From assembly GCA_020465985.1 (NCBI GenBank), contig JAANYP010000718.1, positions 1 through 64,000 on the forward strand: a stretch of 64,000 nucleotides of DNA, written 5' to 3'. Source of the stretch: Centrapalus pauciflorus. Lineage: Eukaryota; Streptophyta; Magnoliopsida; Asterales; Asteraceae. This document shows, in pieces, positions 1 through 12,100 of the stretch. The notes under the pieces were generated by a model. The model worked only from the letters and a program-made list of their open reading frames with translations, searched no databases and was not told where the DNA came from. The position numbers and the translations under genes were made by a program. Every line of letters begins with the position of its first letter. Position 1 is the first letter of the stretch.

Positions 1-2217
1 ACTGGATTGTGATTTATACTGCCAATCAGCATACTCACTGTGTTTGGTTTTGAAAAACTTATTTTCATTTAAAACCAATTTACCACTATGATTTGAAAAC
101 TTATTTGAAATCACAGCAGTTTTGTTTTCAATATGAGACTTACCCTTGTTGAAAACAGGATGCTTACTTTTTGAAAACTTATTTTCAAAGTGTTTAGCAT
201 CAAAAGGATTAACATGCTTTTTACCAACAGCTTTGGACTCAGAACCTGTTTTGTCAACAGGTTTAGCATCCACAGCTTCAGTTTGAACATGTTTTCCTTT
301 CTTTTGCTTGTGTGAGCTAGCAAAGCACTTAGCAGGCTGTTTTGGAGAACAAACTCCAACATCAGCTTTTGAGCTGAGTTCACACAAGCTGTCAGTATTT
401 TGAGGCCTGACAAACCTGTTTGTTGAGATTAGTTTACCATTCACATTTTGAATGAATGTATTTGGAAGTTCACCAAGAGTGGATAAATCTTCTTTCAAAT
501 TACTTATCTCAACAATTGAAGCTGCTGTGTCAAGATCCCCTCCAAGATAGGCTTGGATTTGTGCAGGAATCTGTTGACTTATACAATGGCTGACTTTTTG
601 TGCAGATTGGCACCAAGAGTCAACTATCTTTTGAAGCTTGGCATGCTTTATATCTTTTTCTCTCTTTTCTTCCAGTAAAATGGAGTTGACGTGTTTTAAT
701 TCATCAAGCCCAGTTTCCAACTTATGGAAATTGTCCAGTTTACTGGATTTAGTTTTAAGATCAGCTTTAAGCTTAGAGATTTCAGATAATATAGCATCAT
801 GCTTCTCAACAGCAGCTTTGAGATCAACAAGCATATATTCAAACATTTTAACTTTTTCTTCAGAACTGTAAGCCACAAAATTTTGTACCTTATACATCAT
901 TGTAGGATTCCAGTTCTCTAAGCTGCTGAAGACTTCAGCTTCAGCCATATCCTGTTTGAAACTGCTTGTTGATGGGACATCAGTGTTGGCCATCAGACAT
1001 TGATTATCTTCTTCATCAGATGATGAATCAGATTCCTCCCAGTCACATGTCTCTGCCATGAGTCCCTTTTGGCGATTGGAAGACACAGAGTTTTCCAATT
1101 TCCTCAGCTTAGCCATGGCCATAAGGTACTTAACCCTATAGCCATCATCCTTGTTAGTCTTGTTGGGTTTGGATGATTGACCAACAGCTTTTGACACACA
1201 GTCAGCAGCTATGTGACCAGTTTTGCCACACTTGAAGCACTCAGCTTTGGATTTGTCAAATGCCTTCTTTTTGCCAGCACTTGAACCTCCTTGCAGCATA
1301 TTTCTTCCAAACCTTTTCTTGTTGAACCTTTTCACAAGCATGGCTATCATTTGCTCATCATCTTGTTCAGCAAGATCTGCAGCATCTTCTTCGTCTGACA
1401 CCTCCTCCTTTTCATCATCCTGCTGATCAGGTTGAATGAACACATCACTCACCTGATTTACAGGCTGTCTCACACTAGCCACAAAGGCTGCACCTTTTCT
1501 GGACATTTCCAAGGCATTTCTCTTTTGTTGACTTGACTGTTCATCATTCAGTAAGGATCCATACAGATTGACTAGATCCATACTTCTGATAGTACCTGAG
1601 TTCCTTAGGATTGTTGAGAAGTAGTTCCACTCTTCAGGTAAAATGTCCAGAAATTTGTTCACCAGGGTAAGACTGTCCTTGGTGATCCCAACAGCTTTGA
1701 GATCATTCACTAGAGCGGTGAACCTGGTGTAGGTTTCAGTGAGAGTCTCCTTTGGTTTAGCAAAGAAGAGTTCATACTGTCTAACAAGATTGTTGATCCT
1801 GTTATCCAGTGTGATTGTGGGTCCATCATAGACGGTACACAAAGTATCCCACATCTCCTTTGCTGTCTTCATTTTCTCCACCTGCTTGAACACATCATCA
1901 GGGAGAGAAATGACCAGGTTGTTTCTGGCCTTTGCATCCAGAGCCACCAATCTCTTGTCTTCATCAGACCATTGAGCTTTAGCTTTCTCAAAGGTCCTGA
2001 TTTCAGGGGCAGCTCCTTCAACCACCGGAGTTATAGTAGTAACAGAGGTTGGCACATAGGGACCCTCCATCACTATCTCTGGCAGTTGTACATCCAGATT
2101 CTCTAAGTAGAGCATCATTCTGCACTTCCAACCAGAGAAGTTTTGATGATTAAATTTTGGAGGCTTGCCCATAGAGCCATTGTCATAATAAGAAGAATTT
2201 GCAGCACTGTTGTCCAT
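1..2217 (-). CDS. gag: Copia Gag polyprotein, open reading frame continuing past the left edge
   Basis: The frame from the ATG at 2217 down to base 1 reads through with no stop that I could find, about 739 codons. It starts MDNSAANSSS. Residues 1 to about 260 form the copia-type Gag domain (UBN2/DUF4219-like). A CCHC knuckle, CFKCGKTGHIAADC, lies at 1198-1239 (residues 327-340). A Lys/Glu/Leu-rich coiled-coil stretch spans roughly residues 448-530, followed by a Lys-rich tail with repeated NKFSK-like words. The product would package retroelement RNA in cytoplasmic particles. The homologous gag of B has several stops and a frameshift, so A looks younger. Whether the rest of the element is intact cannot be seen. 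Confidence 0.85.
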   Translation of the reverse strand, partial: MDNSAANSSYYDNGSMGKPPKFNHQNFSGWKCRMMLYLENLDVQLPEIVMEGPYVPTSVTTITPVVEGAAPEIRTFEKAKAQWSDEDKRLVALDAKARNNLVISLPDDVFKQVEKMKTAKEMWDTLCTVYDGPTITLDNRINNLVRQYELFFAKPKETLTETYTRFTALVNDLKAVGITKDSLTLVNKFLDILPEEWNYFSTILRNSGTIRSMDLVNLYGSLLNDEQSSQQKRNALEMSRKGAAFVASVRQPVNQVSDVFIQPDQQDDEKEEVSDEEDAADLAEQDDEQMIAMLVKRFNKKRFGRNMLQGGSSAGKKKAFDKSKAECFKCGKTGHIAADCVSKAVGQSSKPNKTNKDDGYRVKYLMAMAKLRKLENSVSSNRQKGLMAETCDWEESDSSSDEEDNQCLMANTDVPSTSSFKQDMAEAEVFSSLENWNPTMMYKVQNFVAYSSEEKVKMFEYMLVDLKAAVEKHDAILSEISKLKADLKTKSSKLDNFHKLETGLDELKHVNSILLEEKREKDIKHAKLQKIVDSWCQSAQKVSHCISQQIPAQIQAYLGGDLDTAASIVEISNLKEDLSTLGELPNTFIQNVNGKLISTNRFVRPQNTDSLCELSSKADVGVCSPKQPAKCFASSHKQKKGKHVQTEAVDAKPVDKTGSESKAVGKKHVNPFDAKHFENKFSKSKHPVFNKGKSHIENKTAVISNKFSNHSGKLVLNENKFFKTKHSEYADWQYKSQSS

Positions 2218-2264
2218 GGAAACTTGGGAGAATGAGAGATCTAGAATGACACACACTATAAACT

Positions 2265-2276
2265 GCTCTGATACCA
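2265..2276 (-). promoter_or_regulatory. Primer-binding site of element A
   Basis: In element orientation this reads TGGTATCAGAGC, complementary to the 3' end of plant initiator-Met tRNA. It lies 2 nt inside the LTR end at 2279 and 47 nt upstream of the gag ATG. Confidence 0.85.
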
Positions 2277-2278
2277 GT

Positions 2279-3397
2279 TGTAGGTCCCGAGAGGTTCCCA
2301 AAGTATATAGTTATAAGCTGTAGAGGGGGGGTGAATACAGCAATTTAAAAACTACACACTCTTTTCTCAATGTTTGTATGTATTATCAACAATTTGTTAA
2401 TTACAAACAAGCTTGAATGCGGAATAGTTCAAGCTGAGATGACAGATACAACAGTATGCTTACTAGTCTAAGACAGACTCGAACTAGTATACAATGAATA
2501 CACTCACTAAGAAGCACTCACTGTGTTTACAAGACTTAAGGAACAGCTTAGGTAAAACAGCTTAATCACACAGATGCTGATTTACAGAAGACTTGCATGC
2601 ATGAAGATCACACTTGCATGTTCACTCTTGGTTTAAGCACTTAGCTTTCTTCACACTTCTTTCTGACCTTAGAAGCTTCCTTTTATACTCACTTAGAGGA
2701 TCTCAGAGAAACATCTTCATTGGACAGAATGAAAAGGAAAAGTCTTGTTGAAAAGACAACATAACCTTTTCTGCACTTTTCTGAAAAGCAGACTTGTCTT
2801 CACATGTGTAGAACTTTTGTCTTTTTGCTTTGTCTACTGTTGCATTGCCTTTAACTAATTTAGGAATGTGAACTTTGCGTCTTTCTTCCCTGTAAAGGCC
2901 TATTTTGATATAAGAAAAAGGTCTGTCACCCTTTTTCAAATATCCTTTTGTCTTCATGTTACAGAACAGCGTGGGCAGGCTGAGCAGTTCTGTTTTCCAC
3001 TTTGTCTTCGACTTTGTAAACTGATCTTGTAGTCAAAAACAATACATGATGACTTGGAAACAAATTCCATAAAGTGTTTAGCCTGTTCACAAAGAACAGG
3101 TTCTGTTCACAAAGAACAGAACACTTTAAAAATGCCCAAGCTGCTCAACAGTGTAGAGCAGCGTAGACAGTTTATGTCCAGCCTGTTCAGCAGACAGAGC
3201 AGCTTGGACAAACTGTCTTAGTTGCAACACATGCAACATATAGAACAGCTTTAGACTGATATTGCAAATCATTTTCAGGTTCAATAAGGCATATAACAGG
3301 CCTTAAATTCAACCTTCAAATGCATCAACAGGTTTGATTATAAAATCTCCCCCTCAGATGTAGAACAGGTTTGACTAAGGCCTTTTTGTGCCTAACA
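2279..3397 (-). repeat. 5' LTR of element A
   Basis: The 1,119-bp LTR is bounded by TG...CA and aligns along its length with the LTRs of B and I. A TATA box (TATAAAAGG in element orientation) lies at 2679-2687, and an RY-type CATGCATG word lies downstream near 2594. Around 3087-3124 are two palindromic GTTCTTTGTGAAC words. A short U3 reading frame (2703-2957) resembles frames in the B and I LTRs. Confidence 0.88.
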
Positions 3398-5193
3398 GCT
3401 TCACAAACACTGTTTTCTGATATTACATTCATCCTATCTCTAGAAACAAAATCATTTGGCATTTTAGCCTTCTTCACAAAAAATCTTGAAAAATCTTGCA
3501 TGGTGGTTTCTGGAACTCTTCTCACATGATCTGTAGGAACAAAATGATGAGAGTCAGTACGTTTGAAATACTTAGACTTAGAGAAATTTCCTTGGTGAGT
3601 GGGTTTCTTGGAGAACTTAGATTGACTCTCAGTCTTCTTTGAAACCTCAGATTTTGAAGATTTTGAACACTCACCTTCAAACATGATTAAAGGAACTTCA
3701 ACCTTAGTTTTACCTCTATCGGATGAAGAAAATGGGACTTTGGTAGGATGAGAAATTTTTAATCTTTTAAATGAGAATTTAATCTTTTTGAAGCTGTGTC
3801 AAACTTTTCTTTGTAGATGGTTAATTCTACATTTTGTTCAAAACTTTGTCTTACCAATTTTTTCTCGCTTTTGAGAAGAGCTTCTTGATAACCATGAGCT
3901 TTCTTTCGAGTTGTCCTTAAGTCCTTTTCTAAAACATGTATTTTGTGTTGAAGAACTTTTGTAGGAACATAAGGATGAGGGATTGGTTTGACAAGTTCGG
4001 CGTTCATTTCAGCTGATGAATAGCTATCAAAGAAATCCTCCCTAAGAGTGGGCACTCTGTAAGGATAACTCTCATTTAGCTCATCATATTTAAAAGAAAT
4101 TTCATTTTCTTTATTTTCACTTCTTTTCTCATCCTCTTGGATTAAGACTTCTTTCGGTGATTGGAAAAAGAAAGACTTGAACCCACAACCCATATACCTT
4201 ATATTATAAAATATAGGTAAAAGTGATTGAACCTTTTCCAAATACTTAGGATTTTTAAAACCAATTCCTTGTTTGGAATAATAAAACCTAGTCTCTTTGG
4301 GTTGATTTAGATGAATAGTTTGTTCAGTTTGACCACCTTTAAGAAATTCATCATCTAGGGTTTTATCCATGAGTATAAACCTATTCTCTCTTCTTCACTC
4401 ATTTTGTATTTACTTAGATTGTCTAAGTTTTCCATACTTACAGACTCTAAGCGTTTTGAAAAAACAGACAATTCAGACTTCAAACAACTCTTTTCCTTAG
4501 TGATTATATCAATACAACTCTTAAGGTAAACGTTACTATCCTCAGCCTCTACTTTTTCAAGTAAAAATGTCTTTACCAACTCATGCTCGTTTTGCCAATT
4601 CTTTTCATATTTGTCTGATGTTTCTTTTAAAGATCGGACCAGTTGTTCAGCCTTGACACACTTTCTTTTTCAGCATTATACATAGCTTATAGATCAAGTA
4701 TTTGTGTGTGCAATTTACATTCATTTTGTGCAGATATATCATTTACAGACTTACGAACGTAAAAGAAATGTACCTCATTTGTCTCTGAATCGACGTAGAG
4801 CACTCTGTATGATCTTTCATGTTCTCCCCCTCTACAGTCGTGTCTGATTCAGAATTGGAAGTAGTTGCATACCCAGCCAGTCCAACTCTTCAACCATATA
4901 ATAGTTTCTGCCCCTCTACACATCATCATTAGACTCCTCGTCGACCCAGTTGTCTTCTAGTGCTACCAGGGCCATCGCATCAGCTCTCTTTTTCAGGACA
5001 TCTACCTTTCTCTCATAGTATGCCAGGTCACGCTCGAACTGATTCTTGCATTTGCGAGCAAAGTGACCTGGCTTCCCAATTTTGTAACAATCCTTTCATC
5101 GGGTTTCTTTGGCTCATCATTTCTCGGTCTTTCCTCTCCTCATTCTTCCCTTTTATCAGCTCAACGAGAATCCCGGCTATCATCACAGCGATT
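3398..5193 (-). pseudogene. Copia element C gag, C-terminal part (interrupted by A and B)
   Basis: On the minus strand this continues the gag of element C after the B insertion. A zinc knuckle at 5048-5089 reads CYKIGKPGHFARKC; its second Cys is replaced by Ile, so the knuckle is damaged. Downstream (4900 to 3400) are Lys/Glu-rich coiled-coil-like frames at 4355-4579 and 3759-4370, and a Lys/Ser-rich frame at 3400-3684 whose last residues come from the A LTR. Stops and frame changes separate these pieces, so it is not functional. C belongs to a different copia family from A/B, E and F. Confidence 0.75.
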
Positions 5194-6320
5194 TGTTAGG
5201 CACAAAAAGGCCTCAGTCAAACCTGCTGTACATCTGAGGGGGAGATTTTTAATCAAACCTGTTGATGCTCTTGAAGGTGGAATTTAAGGCCTGTTATATG
5301 CCTTATTGAAACCTGAAAGTGATTTGCAATATCATCCTAAAGCTGTTTACTATGTTGCATTCGTTGCAACAAAGGCAGTTTGTCAAAGCTGTTCTGTCTG
5401 CTGAATAGGCTGGACGTAAACTGTCTGCTGAACAGGCTGGACGTAAACTGTCAACGCTGCTCTGTTCTCTTGAGCAGCTTGGATAGTTTACAAGTGTTTG
5501 TTCTTTGTGAACAGAACATGTTCTTTGTGAACAGGTTAAATTTCCAAGTCCTCATGTATTCTTTTTGGCTACAAGATCAGTTTACAAGTCGAAGACAAAG
5601 TGGAAAACAGAACTGCACAGCCTGCCCACACTGTTCTGTCACATGAAGACAAACGGATATTTGAAAAGGGTGACAGACCTTTTCTTATATCAAAATGGCA
5701 TTAACAAAAGAAGAAAGATGCAAAGTTGACATTCCTCTTTTGGTTAAAGCCTTATGCAACAATAACAAAAGTAAAAGACAAAGATTCTACCATGTGAAGA
5801 CAAAGATGCTTTATCAGAACATGCAGAAAGGTGTTTTGTCTTTTTGGAAAGACTTTCCATTATCTCATCTGTCCAATGAAGAAGCTTCACTGAGATTCTC
5901 CTTTTGAGTATAAAAGGAAGCTTCTAAGGATTATGAGATATCAAGAGTGTTAAATCAGAACGTGCATAGAAGTGTGTTATTCCATGCATGCAAGTCTGCT
6001 TATATAAAATAGTAGAGTGTGTCTAACCTGTTCTTGTGTAAGCTGAACATCTGAGTCTTGTAAAAATAGTGAGTGCTTCTAAGTCAGTGTATTCATTGTA
6101 CCTAGTCTGAGTGAGTCTTAGATTAGTTAACCAACTGTTGTATCTGTCATCTTAGCTTGAACCTTTCCACATTCAAGCTTGTTTGTAATTAACACTTGTT
6201 AATAATATATACAAACATTGAGAAAAATATTGTTATGTTTTAAATAGTTGTATTTACCCTCCCCCCCCCCCCCCTCTACAGCTTAGAACTATACACTTGT
6301 GAAACCTTTTGGGACCTACA
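5194..6320 (+). repeat. 5' LTR of element B
   Basis: It runs from TGTTAGGC to GGGACCTACA. A 27-bp tandem duplication at 5394-5447 is single-copy in the 3' LTR. Two GTTCTTTGTGAAC palindromes lie at about 5500-5535, the TATA box at 5909-5917, an RY word (CATGCATGCA) near 5993, and a long C homopolymer at about 6258-6273. Confidence 0.92.
5909..5917 (+). promoter_or_regulatory. TATA box in the B 5' LTR
   Basis: TATAAAAGG matches the plant TATA consensus and is conserved at the same place in the B 3' LTR (18340-18348), the A LTR (2679-2687, minus strand) and the I LTR (41740-41748). Transcription is inferred to start about 30 nt downstream. Confidence 0.7.
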
Positions 6321-6322
6321 AC

Positions 6323-6334
6323 TGGTATCAGAGC
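6323..6334 (+). promoter_or_regulatory. Primer-binding site of element B
   Basis: TGGTATCAGAGC starts 2 nt after the LTR end and is complementary to the initiator-Met tRNA 3' end. Confidence 0.88.
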
Positions 6335-6382
6335 AGATAGAGTGTGTATCATCTCTAGATCTCTTATTCTCCCAAATTTTGC

Positions 6383-9075
6383 ATGGACAACAGTGCTGCA
6401 AATTCCTCATCCTACTATGACAATGGGTCAATGGCCAAACCCCCGAAGTTCAATCATCAGAACTTCTCTTGTTGGAAGTGCAGAATGATGCTCTATTTAG
6501 AGAATCTGGATGTACAACTACCAGAGATAATAATGGAAGGTCCCTATGTGCCAACTTCTGTTACTACCATAACTCCTGCTGTTGAAGGAGCTGAGCCTGA
6601 AATCAGAACCTTCGAGAAGGCTAAAGCTCAATGGTCTGATGAAGACAAAAGACTGGTTGCTCTGGATGCAAAGGCCCGGAATAACCTGGTTATCTCTCTT
6701 CCTGATGATGTGTTCAAACAGGTTGAGAAGATGAAGACTGCTAAGGAGATGTGGGATACTTTGTGTACCGTCTATGATGGACCCACAATCACACTGCACA
6801 ACAAGATTAACAATCTTGTTAGACAGTATGAACTCTTCTTTGCAAAACCAAAGGAGACACTCACAGAAACCTACACCAGGTTTACTGCTCTTATTAATGA
6901 TCTTAAAGCTGTTGGGATCATAAAGGACAGCCTGACCCTGGTGAACAACTTCTTGGACATCGTACCTGAAGAATGGAACTACTTTTCTACCATCTTCAGA
7001 AATTCAGATACCATCAAAGGTATGGATCTTGTAAACTTATATGGATCCTTACTAAATGATGAGCAGTCAAGGCAACAGAAGAGAAATGCCTTAGAAATGT
7101 CCAAGAGAGATGCTGCCTTAGTGGCCAGCGTGAGACAACCTGTTGGACAGGTATGTGATGTGTTCACACAACCTGATCAACAGGCTGATGATGAAAGAGA
7201 GGAAATGTCTGATGACGAAGACAGTGCAGATCTTGCTGAACTTGAAGATGAGCATATGATAGCCATGCTTGTCAAAAGGTTCAATAAGAAGAGGTTTGGA
7301 AGAAATATGCTGCAGGGGAACTCAAATGCTGTAAAAAAGAAGGCATTTGATAAATCTAAAGCTGAGTGCTTCAAATGTGGCAAAACTGGCCATATAGCTG
7401 CTGACTGTGTGTCAAAAGCTGTTGGGCAGTCTTCCAAACCATACAAGACTAACAGGGATGATGGCTCTAGAGTTAAGTACCTTATGGCCATGGCTAAGCT
7501 GAAAAAGTTGGAAAACTCAGTGGCTTCCAACAAGCAAAAGGGACTGATGGCAGAGACATGTGACTGGGAGGAGTCTGATTCATAATCAGATGAAGAAGAC
7601 AACAATTGACTGATGGCTGAAGCTGAAGCCTTCAGCAGCTTGGAGAACTAGAACCCTACAATGATGTACAATGTACAAAATGATATGGCTTACAGTTCTG
7701 ATGAAAAAGTGAAAATGTTTGAATATATGTTAGTTGATTTAAAAGCTGCTGTTGAGAAGCATAATGTTTTACTATCTGAAATCTCTAAGCTTAAAACTGA
7801 TCTTGAAATTAAATCTGGTAAACTGGACAGTTTCCATAAGTTCGAAACTGAACATGATGAACTAAAACACATCAACTCCAATTTACTGGAAGAAAAGAGA
7901 GAAACAGATGTAAAACATGCAAAGCTTCAAAAGATAGTTGACTCTTGGTGCCAATCTGCACAAAACGTCAGCCATTGCATAAGTCAGCAGATCCCAGCAC
8001 AAATCCAAGCCTATCTTGGAGGGGATCTTGATACAGCAGCTTCCATTGTTGAGATTAATAATCTGAAAGATGACTTATCCACTCTTGGTTAGCTTCCCAG
8101 TACTTTCATCCAGAAAGTTAATGGAAAGCTGATCTCAACAAACAGGTTTGTCAGGCCTCAAAATACTGACACCTTGTGTGAAAAAAGCCCAAAGGCTGAT
8201 GATGGAATGTGTTCTCCATCAACTCAGCCTGCTAAGTGCTATGCTGATTCACACAAGCAAAAGAAAGGAAAACATACTTAAACTGCAGCTGTGGACACTA
8301 AACCTGTTGACAAAATAGACTCTGGGTCCAAAGCTGATGGTAAGAGACATGTTAATCCTTTTGATGCTAAACATTTTGAAAATAAGTTTTCAAAAGGTAA
8401 GCAGCCTGCTTTAAACTAGGGTAAGTCTCATGTTGAAAGCAAATCTGTTGTGGTTTCAAATAAGTTTTCAAATCATAGTGGATAACTGGTTATAATTGAA
8501 AATAAGTCTTTCAAAACCAGAAACAGTGATTGTGCTGATAGGCAGCATCAATCACATCTCAGTAAGGGCAAAGGCAAAGCCATTGCTCAGCCTGAGAAAT
8601 CTGGGAATAAGTTTCCCAAACCTGTGGAAGATCAAAAACCAATCAAGTTTCCTCCCAAAAAGAGGAAAGAAGAAACAGGCAAAGCTGTTGCTATTGTGCC
8701 ATCCACCCAAGTTGTTGATTCATCGAAAAATAGAATAAGTTTGCTAAACCTGCTGATAAAATCAACAGAAATAATTCAGAATGTGTTTCTGAATTCTCTT
8801 CTTCCAAAAAGGCCAAAAAGAGAAAATGCTATAAATGTGGGAAGAAGACACACATGGCTAAAGACTGTCCTGAAAATGAGGACGTGAGGCCTGTTGACTC
8901 TGCTAGTTCCATCATTGCTAAAACAAGCAGTGTTGGAAGTAACTTAGTCAATGAGAGTGGTATCCAAACTGATACTATTCAAATAGGAAATATTAATGTG
9001 GATATCACTAGCCCATCAACACCTGTTGATGAAGTAGGAGAACTCATCTCTGTGATGAGTTCCCCTAAAATGTAA
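6383..9075 (+). pseudogene. gag: Degenerate copia gag of element B, two zinc knuckles
   Basis: The ATG at 6383 opens a 400-codon intact stretch homologous to A gag, with zinc knuckle CFKCGKTGHIAADC at 7367-7408 (residues 329-342). In-frame stops follow at 7583, 7607 and 7649, then a coiled-coil stretch to a stop at 8090, with more stops to about 8490. A frameshift near 8730 leads into a second knuckle, CYKCGKKTHMAKDC, at 8827-8868. The ancestral frame ends at the TAA at 9073-9075. About 15 codons present in A after the first stop are deleted here. Gag of this type binds RNA and forms particles; this copy could make only an N-terminal piece. Confidence 0.85.
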
Positions 9076-9102
9076 CTAAAATTTTCCTATGACATTCTCC
9101 AG

Positions 9103-12100
9103 GACAAACAACCATCCCAAGTTTGGTACTTGGACAGTGGCTGCTCAGGGCACATGACAGGTTGCAAGCACCTGCTGAATGATCTAAGGCCTGAAAAAGG
9201 GCCAAAAGTCACTTTTGGTGACAATGTATAGGGATCCACTGAGGGATATGGAACTCTTAAAGTTGGTGCTGCAGTGTTCAAAAGAGTAGCCTATGTGGTT
9301 GGGCTGAAACATAACCTTGTTAGCATAAGTCAACTGTGTGATGCTGGCTACGAGGTTAACTTTCATAAGAACCTGGGTTACATATTGGATCCCCAAGGGA
9401 AAGTTGTGTTGTGTGCTCAACGGAAGAAAGCTGTATATGTTGTGGACATGAAATCTGCTGATCCCACAACTGAAACCTGCTTTCTCAAAAGAACCAATGC
9501 AGACCTAAACTGGTTATGGCACAAAAGGCTGTCAAACCTGAACTTCAAGAATATCAACAAACTCTGTAAGAAAGAGTTGGTAACAGGTTTGCCTTCTATG
9601 ACCTTAAGTTAAGGATAGACTCTGCACAGCTTGTAAGAAAGGCAAGCAGAGGAAATCATCTTTTAAATCTAAGCATAATTTTTCTATTGATACTCCTCTC
9701 TTCTTAATCCACATGGACTTGTTTGGACCAGTCAATGTCCCCAGTCTAGGAGGAAGAAGATACACTCTAGTAATGGTTGATGAGTTCTGCAGGTTTACAT
9801 GGGTAATTTTCTTGAAGAGTAAAGGAGAGGCTGCTAGAGAAATCATTGGATTTGTCAAAAAGATGGAAATGCTGAACTCTGCTCAAGTGAAGCAGCTTAG
9901 AAGTGATCATGGTACTGAGTTCAGAAACAGTACTTTTGAAGACTTCTGTAATGAAAAAGGGATCTCACAAAACTTTTCAGCAGTAAGAACTCCACAACAA
10001 AATGGAGTTGCTGAAAGGAGAAATAGAACCCTTATTGAAGCTGCTAGAACCATGTTGTGTGCATCTGGTTTACCTTCATCATTCTGGTCTGAAGCTGTCA
10101 ACACTGCTTGTTTCACCCAAAACAGATCCTTAGTGGTGAAAAGGTTCAACAAGACTCCCTATGAGCTGCTCAAATGGAGGAGGCCAAATATTAGCTACTT
10201 CCATGTGTTTGGATGTCCCTGCTTCATTCTGAATCAAAGGGACCAACTGGCAAAATTTATACCAGAAGCTGATGAAGATGTGTTTGTTGGATACTCTGCT
10301 ATCTCACAAGCCTACAGAGTGTACAACAACAAAATAAAGGTGATAGATGAATCTATCAATATCACCTTTGAAGAGTCCAAGAATGCCTCCACCAAAGTTG
10401 TTCCTGAATCAGTTTCAGGAAAAGTTAACTTTGATGATCTCATGCATTCAAACAGTGAAGAGGACTCAAAAGCTTCCACTACATCCAGAGTGGAACCTGC
10501 AAACCATGATGGACATGATGACGATTATGTTGATACACCCTGTGTGAATAAGTGTACTGACTTAGTTACAACCTCATGTCCTGAACCAATCAATGCTGAT
10601 TTTCCTGGATCTTCTGATGATGTGTTCAACAATGGAGAGTCATGCTCAACAAGTGAACAGGTTCAACACATCAATGTGTCTGAAAATCTTGAAAGCTGTT
10701 CAACAGGACCTGTTGAAGATGCAAACAACTCAGGAGAATCCTCATTGAGAAATGATCCTAAGTGGATCAGGTGTCACCCCAATGATCAAATAATTGGTGA
10801 CATCAACAAAGGGGTACAAACGAGATGGGACAGCTTAGGGAACTTTTGTATGTTCTCTAGTTTTGTGTCTCTCATGGAGCCAAAAAAAGTGGATGAAGCA
10901 CTCAAAGATGCCAATTGGATCACTACCATGTAAGAAGAACTCAATAAGTTTGAGAGAAACAAGGTATGGAAGCTGGTCCCTGCTCCTAAAGGTAAAACTA
11001 TAATTGGCACAAAATGGGTTTACAGGAACAAGATGGATGAGCAAGGTCATGTCATTAGAAATAAGGCAAGACTTGTTGCTCAGGGCTATAGACAGGAGGA
11101 AGGAATTGACTATGATGGAACATTTGCTCCTGTGGCTTGGCTAGAGGTAATTCGTTTGTTTTTAGCCTACGCTTCTCATATGAGCATGAAGGTATTTCAG
11201 ATGGATGTGAAGAGTGCATTTTTAAATGGGAAGCTGCAAAAAGGAAGTTTATGTCAACCAGCCTCCAGGTTTTGAAAATGAACATCATCCAGGTTTTATC
11301 TATAGGTTGGACAAAGCTCTCTATGGGCTAAAACAAGCCCCTAGAGCCTGGTATGACACTCTTACTAATTTCCTTATGAGCAATGGGTATTCCAGAGGTA
11401 AAGTGGATACCACATTGTTCATAAAGAAGGTGAAGTCTGACATTATGTTTGTTCAAATCTATGTGGATGATATAATAGTTGGTTCTACTAATGAACAATT
11501 ATGCAAGAATTTTTCATTACTCATGAAATCCAAGTATGAAATGAGTATGATGGGAGAACTTTCTTTCTTTTTAGGATTACAGATTAAACAAAGCTCAACT
11601 GGAATTTTTATAAATCAAAGAAAGTATACTTTAGATCTATTGAAAAAGTTTAAATTTGATCAAAGTTCTTCTATTAAAACCCCATTGGCAACCAATGTAA
11701 AATTGGATGCAGATGCCAGTGGCAAAGCTATTTCAGTAACAGCTTACAGAGGCATGATTGGGAGCTTGCTGTATTTAATTGCTAGTAGACCTGATATTAT
11801 GTTTGCTACCTGTTTATGTGCTAGATTCCAAGCTGACCAAAAGAATCACATCTAGCTGCTGTGAAGAGAATCTTCAGATTCCTTAAGGGTACACCAGGTT
11901 TGGGTCTTTGGTATCCCAAAGACTCAAGCCTGGAACTAACAGGTTATTCGGATTCGGATTTTGCAGGCTGCAGGTTAGATAGGAAGAGCACAACAGGTGG
12001 ATGTCAACTCCTTGGTGGAAAGTTGATTAGTTGGTGTAGAAAGAAGCAGAACTCAGTCTCTACTTCTATTGCTAAAGTTGAGTACATTGCTGCTGGAAGC

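Larger units (their letters stand above)
1..3397 (-). mobile_element. Copia LTR retrotransposon A, 5' end (runs off left edge)
   Basis: On the minus strand this holds a 5' LTR (2279-3397), a tRNA-iMet primer-binding site and a gag that is still open at base 1. It belongs to the same family as elements B and I: the LTR begins TGTTAGGCACAAAAAGG and ends GGGACCTACA in element orientation. Its right end cuts into the gag of element C, so A inserted into C. The expected 5-bp target duplication starts at 3398 (gcttc), but its partner lies outside the window. Pol, ORF3 and the 3' LTR are not visible. Confidence 0.9.

Noticed and set aside
7177..7605. Antisense 142-codon ORF over B gag (also 1223-1426 and 42939-43145)
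   Set aside because: These are mirror frames of the conserved gag acidic and zinc-knuckle region; they recur only because gag recurs.
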